Source: Tetramitus jugosus (lineage: Eukaryota; Heterolobosea; Eutetramitea; Acrasida; Vahlkampfiidae). From it: DNA of 64,000 bases. The notes beneath the pieces were generated by a model. The model was not told the origin of the DNA and made no database searches. It saw only the letters and a program-made list of their open reading frames with translations. Location: the NCBI GenBank assembly GCA_937625935.1, contig OW569363.1:1-64000 (forward strand), written 5' to 3'. Below are positions 1 to 9,333 of the stretch, piece after piece. Numbering within the stretch: the first letter of the stretch is position 1; the number at the start of each line of letters is the position of its first letter. The translations under genes were made by a program, and so were the position numbers.

Positions 1-793
1 CCAAACCCAACCCAAACCCAACCCAAACCCAAACCCAAACCCAAACCCAAACCCAAACCCAAACCCAAACCCAAACCCAAACCCAAACCCAAACCCAACC
101 CAAACCCAAACCCAAACCCAAACCCAAACCCAAACCCAAACCCAAACCCAAACCCAAACCCAAACCCAAACCCAAACCCAAACCCAAACCCAAACCCAAA
201 CCCAAACCCAAACCCAAACCCAAACCCAAACCCAAACCCAAACCCAAACCCAAACCCAAACCCAAACCCAAACCCAAACCCAAACCCAAACCCAAACCCA
301 AACCCAAACCCAAACCCAAACCCAAACCCAAACCCAAACCCAAACCCAAACCCAAACCCAAACCCAAACCCAAACCCAAACCCAAACCCAAACCCAAACC
401 CAAACCCAAACCCAAACCCAAACCCAAACCCAAACCCAAACCCAAACCCAAACCCAAACCCAAACCCAAACCCAAACCCAAACCCAAACCCAAACCCAAA
501 CCCAAACCCAAACCCAAACCCAAACCCAAACCCAAACCCAAACCCAAACCCAAACCCAAACCCAAACCCAAACCCAAACCCAAACCCAAACCCAAACCCA
601 AACCCAAACCCAAACCCAAACCCAAACCCAAACCCAAACCCAAACCCAAACCCAAACCCAAACCCAAACCCAAACCCAAACCCAAACCCAAACCCAAACC
701 CAAACCCAAACCCAAACCCAAACCCAAACCCAAACCCAAACCCAAACCCAAACCCAAACCCAAACCCAAACCCAAACCCAAACCCAAACCCAA
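1..793. repeat. Telomeric repeat array (CCCAAA)n
   Basis: About 130 tandem CCCAAA units run uninterrupted from the first base to about 793, where the array breaks at CCAAGTC. The C-rich strand reads 5' to 3' inward, so the TTTGGG strand points at the end, which is the polarity expected of a chromosome terminus. Most units are perfect 6-mers. Shortened CCCAA units occur only near the tip (around 6-27 and near 96). Degenerate telomere-like pieces recur at 1781-1800, 1952-1974 and 2779-2791. Confidence 0.95.
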
Positions 794-2683
794 GTCAAAA
801 TCCATTTTCTCATCAAAGTCACAAAATCATCTCAAAATCAATATTTAATCAGAAAATCAATCCCAATCGTCCTATAATTCCTGAAATATAATGATCTCTG
901 AATTTTCCTCATCGACGCTGGCATTCGCAATCCTTTTTCGACTTGCGCCTTGTATCTCACTGATCAACATTTAGGAGATAAGTAAAGCTGTGTAAGAATT
1001 TTATTCATCATATGATGCCACAATCGATATATTCCTACCAGTTCTCTGTTCATACTGTTGGCTCTTTCTATGGTCAAATCTCTAAAAGTTCATTTGATAT
1101 TCTATTGGGACTGGATTGTTTCTGGTAGTTCATCACTCGTTGCTCTCAATGATATAATTTCGTTGTCGTAGTAGGCTTGACTCATCCATCCAATGATCTG
1201 TGCATTTGGAATTCAAGTACAAGTTCAAATTGGTCATGTAACCTCTATTAATGACTTTCAATCTAGTTGAAGTTCATGATCATGCGGATCAATTGGGATC
1301 TTTCACTCATCCTGAGAATTATCCCTAACATATGCATCTTTCATTCATAAAACATTCAAGTTCTGACTCGTCCTCTGGAGAACGTGAGGTTGGTCTTGCT
1401 TTCACTCGCATCACTCAAAGGTGTATGACAAAATCTGACCGAATGGGATGTAATCCTTTGAATAGATCATTGTTATTCGTCTCATAACAGATAACAGTTG
1501 GTATGTGGACAAGGAACTAGGTTGAGAACAATTTATGTTAGGAGATGCATGGAGGGATCTGGTTGACTCATCCGATATGAGGCTCGTAAACGGGCTAGAG
1601 AAAAGTTGATAAATAGGCGGCCCGTAAACGTGCTACATAGAATAGGTGGCCCGTTCACGGGCCTTGATAAAAGCATTTTTTAGGCCGCCCGTAAACTCTC
1701 TAGGTAAAAGTTGATCTTTATCACGGGCCATAGTAAAAAAGCAGTCATATGCGGCCCGTTTACGGGCCACCAGATATGAGAAACCCAACTGAAACCCAAC
1801 GGAAATCACATGTTTCGTCTATAGTTCCACAACCACAAGTCAAACAACAACCATAATGTTAAGTTGAATATTTCAAGATATGAGGAATACAAAAACAGGT
1901 ATTGTAACGCATGAATACACTCCTTGACGTACTTTTGGTTAGTGTATACGTTAAAACCCAAACCCCAACCCACATCTGGATGTTTTTGAAGCAATCTAGT
2001 GAGTCAATATATGTTGAATGAGTAATTATTCCTACTTCTCTTCAGTTATGATGGGTTGGGTCTGGGTATTCAACTCTGCATTCAATACAAACACAAAGTT
2101 TAGTTGTCACTTTTTGAGAGCTAATCTCTCTCAAAATAACAATTTTTCCCAAAGACTCTCAGTCTATTTCAATCATAAATCTGAATTGTCACTCAGAAAA
2201 AGCTAGTTATCTGGATTTCTGACGGTTTGGATGTGGCCTTTCAACTATAAACACGATTCAAATTTGAAACTTCACTATTTCACTGTTTTAAAGTATTTTG
2301 AATCGAAAAGTCTCAATAATAGATAAAACATCTGATCATACTGTGATTATTTGATAAAAATTGTCGATTCTATTCAGAAAAACGCAAAATCAAGTTAGTC
2401 AAAATTTCAGAAAAATCAAGTCATAAGACATCAAGTCAAAAAATATATTTAGTAGGAAATCATGTTAAAAATGATCAAATAATGTCTCAATACTCTGGTC
2501 TAAGACAAAGAAATCATGTTTAACATGTACCTCTTATCCCCAGTATAGGATCAAAATCGTCTACAAGCTATTGCAGTTTTAACACTGTTGCCGATAAAAA
2601 TCTGTTAAATACAGCACAGATATATCGGCTCTACGAGCCGATAAAGCTCAAATCGAGTTGAAAACCTCGCCAATCTCTTCACC
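794..2683. other. Subtelomeric non-coding region
   Basis: No supported gene. Open frames here are under 65 codons, lack recognisable motifs and do not continue. Apart from the palindromic cluster at 1581-1770 and the degenerate telomere-like pieces, the sequence is AT-rich and unremarkable. Confidence 0.7.
1581..1770. repeat. Cluster of palindromic GGCCCGTnnACGGGCC motifs
   Basis: Six copies or half-copies of one GC-rich motif lie within 190 bp of AT-rich sequence: about 1581-1596, 1616-1634, 1645-1663, 1683-1699, 1720-1730 and 1751-1770. The best copy, GGCCCGTTTACGGGCC at 1753-1768, is almost a perfect inverted repeat. Two copies are each next to a second shared motif, AAAAGTTGAT (about 1600 and 1705), and the cluster is bracketed by GATATGAG (about 1573 and 1773). 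The arrangement suggests a dispersed binding site or hairpin element; the function is unknown. Confidence 0.65.
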
Positions 2684-3555
2684 TCAACCAGATGAAGCTC
2701 CTAGAGCAATAAAAAATCTCAAAAAAAAAATTACCATATAAGGAAATCGTTTCCTTAGGTTGGGGAATCCAGGATGTATCCCCAAACCCAAGCGCAACTC
2801 AGAATTTTTGTATCGCATTGGTTGCAATGATATACCTTTGTTGAGAGGTTTATGTTCGTATGCTCTGTCAATCTGATGAGCTAGCATATCATATTCCACA
2901 AATGCAAAAGACGTATTTCGTGCAATTTTGATACATTGACAACATTGATAATACTTCATTAAACTAGGAATTGATCCAACAGTTTTATTCTCATTCACAA
3001 CAAGGTTCTATTCCAACCGCTCCCCCAAATACTGCTGCATTGTTTGGATCAAGACGAAAAAGAGTTTTCTTTAACCAAGCATTTTTTGAATATCCAACGC
3101 CACTTGGGCATTTTGGAGTGCAGAAATTTCATGATTCTTCTTCATCACTGTGTCTTTCAAGTGACCTGAATTTGACATAAAAAAATAAATGTTGTTGGAG
3201 ACTTGACATAAAAATGTTTTATGGTTGTCCAAATGATATGGAAAAAAACATTTTTCCAGAAAAAAATGACATCAACTTTTGTTCGATATCCAAACAGAAT
3301 TTGAACAGTTGTATGTAAGACTCTTTTGTCCTTGATAATGTGAATGTTCAAACTCTGATCCTTGATCCAACTACAACCTTTTTCAATTTCAAATGATGTA
3401 CCTGAACAAAGGTCCAACTGTCTCCTCTCAAGCCTTGCGCTCTCCTCTGCGCTAGGAAGCAATCTAGTCTGCTTCCTTTCTCTGTTTCTGGTTGCACAAG
3501 TCCCGAAGCTTATTTAAATCGACACTCATAAGAGGCTCAACTTTGAACACTTGAT
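2684..3555. other. Subtelomeric segment with unassigned open frames
   Basis: The reverse strand holds a 104-codon open frame (2684-2998) with a Cys-rich stretch (YQCCQC) and a 101-codon frame (3157-3462). Neither matches a family I recognise, and neither has a convincing start or continuation. They may be fragments of decayed subtelomeric genes, like the segments that follow. Confidence 0.3.
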
Positions 3556-3864
3556 TTAAAATTTTTGAAGTAAAACCTTGAGTGTCAATTTGATTGTATT
3601 TCGGTGTTCAGTAATTGTGTCAATGTTCTTTGTCGTTTGAATGTAGAATCCGTAGCAGAAGGTAGTACTAATGGTAGTGTATGAATAATTCATATCGACT
3701 CGCAACCAGTATAAGTACATTTGTAAGGTAAGTTTCTTTAAGGGAAAGACTGTTCCTTGGTATCTTGCAAAGTCAGGAAATTGGATTTCCAAAACATAGA
3801 CCTCATGAGGTTGATACGAATTTAGACACTCTGGTGTCCAAAAGAAAGGGGAATCCATGCCCAA
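3556..3864 (-). pseudogene. Recombinase-like gene fragment, copy A
   Basis: A 102-codon reverse-strand open frame whose last two thirds match, residue for residue in many places, the forward-strand fragment at about 4995-5245. Shared features are P-L-x-K-L-T, the LYW motif, YS(Y/F)TTIS(T/S)TFCYG and a charged tail LLxKF. The pattern of a short helical block followed by Y-S-x-x-T-I resembles the core-binding domain of tyrosine recombinases; that is a weak inference from pattern only. No catalytic part is present, so this looks like a truncated remnant in inverted orientation to copy B. Confidence 0.4.
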
Positions 3865-4045
3865 TTTTTACCGATTTCAAGCCAAACTGTCAAACCAAGC
3901 CTCCTCTCTCCTTTGCAACACCCAAGAAGCTTCTCCAAACACTTTCCAAACGACATTTGATCGAGACAGAAACTCCGCATGACCAACAGCCAACAAACAA
4001 CAACACAACAAACAAAGCAACAACAAAATAACAAAATAACATACA

Positions 4046-4640
4046 TTGACCAGCAATGACAGCAACAACTCCATAACAACAACAAAACAACTATCTATTT
4101 TGGCCTGCAACAAAAAGTATACAATAAACACCAAAAAACACCAAGGTGCCACCTGTCATTTGAACTCGTTGGTTCAAGCACTGTACATGACTCCAGAGCT
4201 CAGAAAACTTGTTTATCAATGGAGGTATAATGTTCATGCAAGTCCAGAGAACACGGTATTCCACTACAGTTACAAAGATTGTCTGACACCAAGTCTGTAC
4301 TTTTGCCAAAAAATCGGTGGAGCTTTGAAGGTGCACCAGAAACAAGCATTATTTTGAGCACAAGTTTAAAATACAACTTGATCAATGGATCGAACCGGAA
4401 CGCCTATAAAAGAAAAAACCAACCGACAAACCCTCAAAGAAACCAAATAACTCCTACTATTATAAACTATATCGTATGTTGCAACGTATTGTCTTTCAAT
4501 GTATCCTGCTAATACTAATACCTCCATTTAAGATGTTAGATTATAATCAATAATCAAAGCCTATGCTGTTCAAAAATTGAAAGATCTTCCAGATCATTTG
4601 ATTTTGAAGAGACTGAAGCTTTTGACTTAAGTCAAGAGTT
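4046..4640 (+). pseudogene. Ubiquitin-specific protease (USP) fragment
   Basis: The 103-codon open frame at 4046-4357 contains HQGATCHLNSLVQALYMTPE followed by RKLVYQWRYN. This is the USP Cys box (canonical NQGATCYLNSLLQ), with the nucleophilic Cys present and the usual Tyr after it replaced by His. A second USP-like piece, KLKDLPDHLILKRLK, resembling the conserved LPxxLxLHLKRF box, lies at about 4567-4625, but the roughly 200 residues expected between the boxes are missing and stops intervene. I read this as a decayed or internally deleted USP gene. The N-terminal Asn/Thr-rich frame may be fortuitous. Confidence 0.55.
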
Positions 4641-4689
4641 TCAGAGGTCTGTGTTTCAGTCTGAGTTTCTTGACTTCATACTGACGAGG

Positions 4690-5530
4690 ATTTGCATTTT
4701 GTCGATGTCTCGCAGAACTCCATCAGAAGAGTATCCCGTTTGGTATTTATAACAAAGAGTAGGATGGTAAATGATAGAGAACAAGAAGATTTGTTAGCTA
4801 AAGTCGATATTCCGTTTCCGACATTGGAGGCAACTAATTAAACGCAAGCATCATTCTCAGTTGAAGTAACAAAGGATCAAGCCTCCTATGCAAAGAAAGG
4901 TGTCAAGTTATTTCAATATGCTGAGAGACTCTATTTCACTTTCCTTTCAACCATGAGTGAAAGGTTGATGATTTCGAAACCATCCAGCCTTATCCTTACC
5001 CCCTTCAGAAGTTGACCTTTCTGATGTTCCTGTACTGGTGTAAAGTGACCAAGGAGTATTCATTTACTACCATATCCAGTACATTCTGTTATGGACTGTT
5101 GAGTTATCTCCATATCACAAAGAAGAGTCCAGATTTCAGAAATAATCAACGAGAAGACATTCAAGCAATGCTCAGGTCTCTCTTGAGAAAGTTTGGTCGT
5201 AATGCTTTCAAAGTAAAGTCGCTGTTGAGTCCTGATTGGATCTAGTTACGAAACAAGTGCAACTTGCTCACTGAAGAAGGATCCAGACTTAATGCATTGT
5301 TGGCTGTTTCACACAGTCAGAAATAACAGAATGCACGACGAATGAACCCTTCAAAATCTGATCAGATGTGTAGGTTGGAAAAGTATTGAATACTTGAAAC
5401 CATACGATCGATGGGTAATCAATCACTTTACTGCGGTTAATCACTTTCTAGAAGGTGAAGAAGGTGGATATGCAATGGCTGATGTGGTTTCTTTGGTTAC
5501 TGACAAGGTCTGCTTGTTGAGATGAGTTCT
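4690..5530 (+). pseudogene. Recombinase-like gene remnant, copy B
   Basis: Coding-like sequence continues on the forward strand through several frames with stops between them. A stretch near 4690-4990 (VFITKSRMVNDREQEDLLAK and beyond) is followed by the 77-codon frame 5012-5245, which matches copy A at 3556-3864 on the other strand, and then by a piece at about 5305-5525 containing FHTVRNNRMHD. The order (N-terminal region, core-binding-like helices, a possible Arg-containing catalytic start) would suit a tyrosine-recombinase type mobile element, but no complete R-H-R-Y set can be traced. Frameshifts and stops make it inactive. Confidence 0.35.
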
Positions 5531-6004
5531 CTGAAGTATCTGTTGCAAATATACATACAACAGATATTCAAGAGATGAATCGCTTGTTTAAATCTAAGAA
5601 ATGGTTTCCTCTGGTCAGAAGATTCAGTCCTCCAAAGCAAATGAAATAACATATCAGGTTATCAAATCAACAGTTAGACAACCAAGGATGTTCAAGGTCT
5701 CTCATTAGGGGCTGCTTCGAAGAATACTGGTAATGCTTTTTCAAAGGTATGGACAAAGATGAAAAGAGACAATCGATTCCGAGTTGAAGCTAAGTTTAAA
5801 GAAGACCCTCAGTAGCAGGATTTGGTCACTCAAAGGCAAGTTGAGAAGAACAGCAAGCTGAAAAAGAATCTTCGTGAAAGAATCAGAAATATAGAGGAAG
5901 CGTATTCTACCACTCACTTAGTTGAGAGATACTACGAGGAAAATATGAAAACATTATCACTCCCAAAATCCGAAAAAGAAAAAAACAAGGTTGCTAGTGA
6001 CACA
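5531..6004 (+). other. Charged coiled open frame fragments
   Basis: The forward strand has a Lys/Glu-rich stretch (5822-5990, for example QRQVEKNSKLKKNLRERIRN) in an open frame of 100 codons, preceded by stops. It could be the tail of the remnant upstream. No family was recognised. Confidence 0.3.
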
Positions 6005-6270
6005 ACTATTTATCCTTTCCATGATGGATGTCGTCATCCTTGTCCCAATAGCTCTTCTTTGGATAGAGAACGCCTTTTTTGCAACCATAGATCTTCTCTA
6101 TGTAACAATCTTTTCCACATTTGACGGTACCATGTCTTCAACTTGTCTTGATATTGTAGTCATACTTATCATCCTTAATATGGTATTTGTAACCATACTT
6201 ATCCTTGTCGTGGTACTTATCATCCTCGTCATCATACTTGTCATCCTTGTCATCGGATATCTTTAGTCAT
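6005..6270 (-). pseudogene. Decayed Asp/Lys/Tyr-rich repeat protein
   Basis: Read on the reverse strand, 6262-6140 encodes tandem D-D-K-(Y/D) units (DDKDDKYDDEDDKYHDKDKY and more) ending in a stop. In another frame, 6135-6005 encodes a short Cys-containing segment (VKCGKDCYIEKIYGCKKG) that ends KDK-stop. The two halves are separated by a frame change and there is no usable start upstream (ATG is followed by TGA after six codons). This looks like a broken gene for a low-complexity, possibly secreted or metal-binding protein; the function is unknown. Confidence 0.35.
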
Positions 6271-6557
6271 ATCCATGAATGCAAGGATGACAACAAGATA
6301 ATAATTGTTTGCTCTGTATCTCTTCTTGGCGGATGAAGAGATGGAAATCTCTTGTTGTTATTTTTTTCTGTTGTTACTCTTCAATGAACGGCCTCCTTGA
6401 CACTTTAGTTTTCGTATTTTAAAGTGTCAAAATGCCATGTGACAGCATTCTTATTCAGAACAATCATGATTAATGGATGTGAATCGATTGAGAATTTATT
6501 ACACACCCATATTATATTTACAGTAATGGATCACCAAAAATTTAAAATACAACAACC

Positions 6558-8069
6558 CTATTTCATCAAGCAAATATCACCGTTCTCTGCAACTTCACAT
6601 GATGTACATCTCACTTGCTGTTCAATTCTATTGCTGGTTGAGATTGGTTGATTGGAACGACAATCGTTTCTGTACACTGTCACTCCCTTACAATTTCCCT
6701 TGTATGCCTCCACATAGGCATCGAAAACTTGTTGTACAGTGACGTTATTGGACATGTTAATGGTCTTTGAAATGGCTTGCTCAATATTCTTTTGCCAAAT
6801 TGATTGCATTCGGATATGATCAGAAATGGGAAGGGAGTTGGCTTGAGTAAACATTGGCTCGATAGCGTATCCTTCATTGCCTAGAACTGAAGTAATACCA
6901 CCGGTCGGTTGCACACAAGTCAACGAAATGTTTCTATAGTCTTTTCTGTACATGCAACATCCCTTCTCCTTGGCCAACTCTCTACTCGCTTCTCTGGCTT
7001 TATCCGTAATAAAGAACGAAACCTTGTCTGCGAGTTGAAACGCTTCTTCAGAATTATATGAAACGCTCATCTTTTTCAACAGATCAGCCCATCCACTGAT
7101 GCCTAATCCTATCCTTCTGCACTGTAATGACACCTCCTTCATCAACGGGTCAGGTATGTCCAACAGATCGACTACATTGTCAAGAAATCTGACTCCATTC
7201 TTAGTCAATTGTCCTAATCTCTCCCAGTTCATTGACATAGTTTCGGTGTTATACAAGGTGGGAGCATTCAAGTTGATTACTCCCAAGTTGCACGTTTCAT
7301 TGTCATGAAGAAATTGTTCCCCGCATGGAACAGATGCTTTTACAGTGCCCAAACATCGAGTTGCTAGCTTAGATGAATTTTGAACTCTGTCAATGAAGAC
7401 GACACCAGGATCACCACACCTCCATGCCAGACTCGAAATATACATGAGCCAATCCTTGGCCGATTTCATAGTATTCCCCCAGTAACATTCAGATGATGGC
7501 ATCAGCACTTGATTCATAAACTCGTCAGTGATGGCCACAGAAATGTTAAAGTTATACAGCACGGTTGAGTTGAGCTCGGAGTTGTCGGCCTTATACGAAA
7601 TGGTCTCCTGAAACTTTGGATGATCGAGCGAAATGATTGCCATGTTTCCTCTCTTTGGTCTGTTCAGTAATACGATGGAATCATTCAATTGTGATAGCTG
7701 CTGAAGTGTTTGAACAGGATCAGTCGTATTCAAGCTAAAACCGATTCCAATGGCATTCTCCCATAATACAGTGGACCTTGACTTAACTTGTTCCAAGTTT
7801 TCGTCATTTACCTCTCCAATGACACTACAGTTAGGCTGAAGCTTTCTGTCCGGACCAGATCCTGCCAGTGTGTTACCAGAAGGTATAAATTCTTTCGATA
7901 TCATCATCTGATAAAATTCTTGTTTCCATAGTGCCTGTAGAATGGTGTTGACTTCATTTTGTGATACACGATGACTCACTTTCTCACAAAGGTTCGTGAA
8001 ATCGTTGAATTGATACTTTAGCTGGTGATATTTTTGTTGTTCTTCTGCTGGTTGCTGTGTTGACATCAA
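6558..8069 (-). CDS. nrdJ: Class II (adenosylcobalamin-dependent) ribonucleotide reductase
   Basis: A 503-residue catalytic chain that would reduce ribonucleotides to deoxyribonucleotides using a B12-derived thiyl radical. PSGNTLAG...PNCSVI near residue 63 carries the N-side redox Cys (C81). The box SVPCGEQ at 246-252 carries the radical Cys (C249) and Glu (E251). C260 in ETCNLG is the partner redox Cys. PTGGITSVLGNEG is the phosphate-binding loop, and a class II style tail GNCKGVTVYRND is followed by a short CxxC. Family members normally have NPCGE; here Asn is Val247. At 503 residues it is compact, without an ATP cone. It is the first intact gene from the telomere, and no introns are visible. 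Class II enzymes are patchy in eukaryotes, so lateral acquisition is plausible but untested. Confidence 0.85.
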   Translation of the reverse strand: MMSTQQPAEEQQKYHQLKYQFNDFTNLCEKVSHRVSQNEVNTILQALWKQEFYQMMISKEFIPSGNTLAGSGPDRKLQPNCSVIGEVNDENLEQVKSRSTVLWENAIGIGFSLNTTDPVQTLQQLSQLNDSIVLLNRPKRGNMAIISLDHPKFQETISYKADNSELNSTVLYNFNISVAITDEFMNQVLMPSSECYWGNTMKSAKDWLMYISSLAWRCGDPGVVFIDRVQNSSKLATRCLGTVKASVPCGEQFLHDNETCNLGVINLNAPTLYNTETMSMNWERLGQLTKNGVRFLDNVVDLLDIPDPLMKEVSLQCRRIGLGISGWADLLKKMSVSYNSEEAFQLADKVSFFITDKAREASRELAKEKGCCMYRKDYRNISLTCVQPTGGITSVLGNEGYAIEPMFTQANSLPISDHIRMQSIWQKNIEQAISKTINMSNNVTVQQVFDAYVEAYKGNCKGVTVYRNDCRSNQPISTSNRIEQQVRCTSCEVAENGDICLMK

Positions 8070-8270
8070 ATTTATTAGTTGGTTTTCAGGGTATCAGAGG
8101 TTGGTTGTTGCCTTGATTTTTGTTGAAAAGTGTTGAAAATGTCAACGCCAGGATAACATTCTTTTTGAAGGACCCTCCTTCCTTCAATACGATGACAAAA
8201 ATAGAAACAATCGAACAAAAAATAGTGACATTCCCACACTTTTCACTCCAACTCACATACACATCACTCA

Positions 8271-9263
8271 TTGGATCCCTTTTTCGGAAATTCGACCAAC
8301 TCTATTCGACCAACGAATAGAGTTGTAGTAAGCGAGTGTAACCGAGAATTCACAGTAGTAGTCGACACTATTCTGAACCAACACGGAATAAGAGTTGATG
8401 AATTTGACTTACAAAACTCAACAATTATTTTGATAAAAGCCTTGTCTAGTCCACTTTCCGTCTCAAATAAGGTGCTCTCTGTGATCGATTCTGGATCGCA
8501 AGGTCTTGCTCCTCCTGCTGCCCTGGCAGTGTATTTTTGATTTAATTGACTTCATTGAAATCTTGGGAACTGCTTCCCATCCTGTTTTCATCAGACTGTC
8601 CAATAGACCGATGGTGTTCCGAACTCGTATCAAACCAAGAATAGACGATAGAAAGTACCAAGAGAATCCATTCTACAAATTGTACTCTTTAGAGTGTCTA
8701 TTGTCCCTTTGGTCGTGTCAAGATGTTGCTACAGAGAAGGATGACAGTGGGGGTCAAATTCTGTGTGTTCGACCAACCTCGGGCAAGGTGATATATGGTA
8801 AGGGTTGCCGTTAGTGAGAATGGTTACATCAATTAGTACTCCTTTTTCTCAGTTTCGTTCAATATCCTATTTACTACACTTTGAATACAATCAAAAGGTA
8901 TCCCAAGCTGCTCCAACAAGAGATTGCAATCCACCACAGTTTTACTACGAATTTGTTCTCATTGTTGTCTTTATTGAGAGGTTCTGAAACGAAGGTTCCA
9001 AAACTAAAGTTTTGGCCGCAACTTTATGTCTGGGATTATCATCAATGATGAATGACAGCACCGAGATACTTCAGAAAATCTCAGTTAGAGCGATGAAATT
9101 TGAGCTGCCTTCGTTTGATCCGGTGACCAAATTGGAATTTCTCCATGGACTTTTTGTCTCGAAGAGCCAAGGCAACAAAGCGAAAAACAGAATCGAAAAT
9201 TCTATATCCTTTGATTCAGTGAAGAGATACACCCAAATTAAGGAATTCACTCAGATTTTTTGA
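8271..9263 (+). pseudogene. Unrecognised coding remnant in several frames
   Basis: Between the RNR and the ATPase, the forward strand holds four consecutive overlapping or adjacent open frames: 8271-8540, 8506-8814, 8805-8987 and 9012-9263. They have protein-like composition, but none is long and none has a convincing independent start. Splicing with GT-AG introns does not obviously join them. The simplest reading is one decayed gene of about 300 codons with frameshifts; a multi-exon gene remains possible. No domain was recognised. Confidence 0.35.
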
Positions 9264-9333
9264 GATATTCTTGGTTCCACATGGCAAAAATATACACAAT
9301 CTGAATACAAGAGAGTGAAAAAAGTGAACACAA

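Noticed and set aside
1581-1770. CRISPR-like array reading of the palindromic cluster
   Set aside because: Spacing and repeat length are irregular, units are degenerate and the chromosome is eukaryotic.
3822-4152. Reverse frames rich in Cys, Val and Leu (66-91 codons) suggesting a membrane protein
   Set aside because: They are the complement of a CAACAA/ACA-rich stretch in several overlapping frames; composition alone produces the hydrophobic look.
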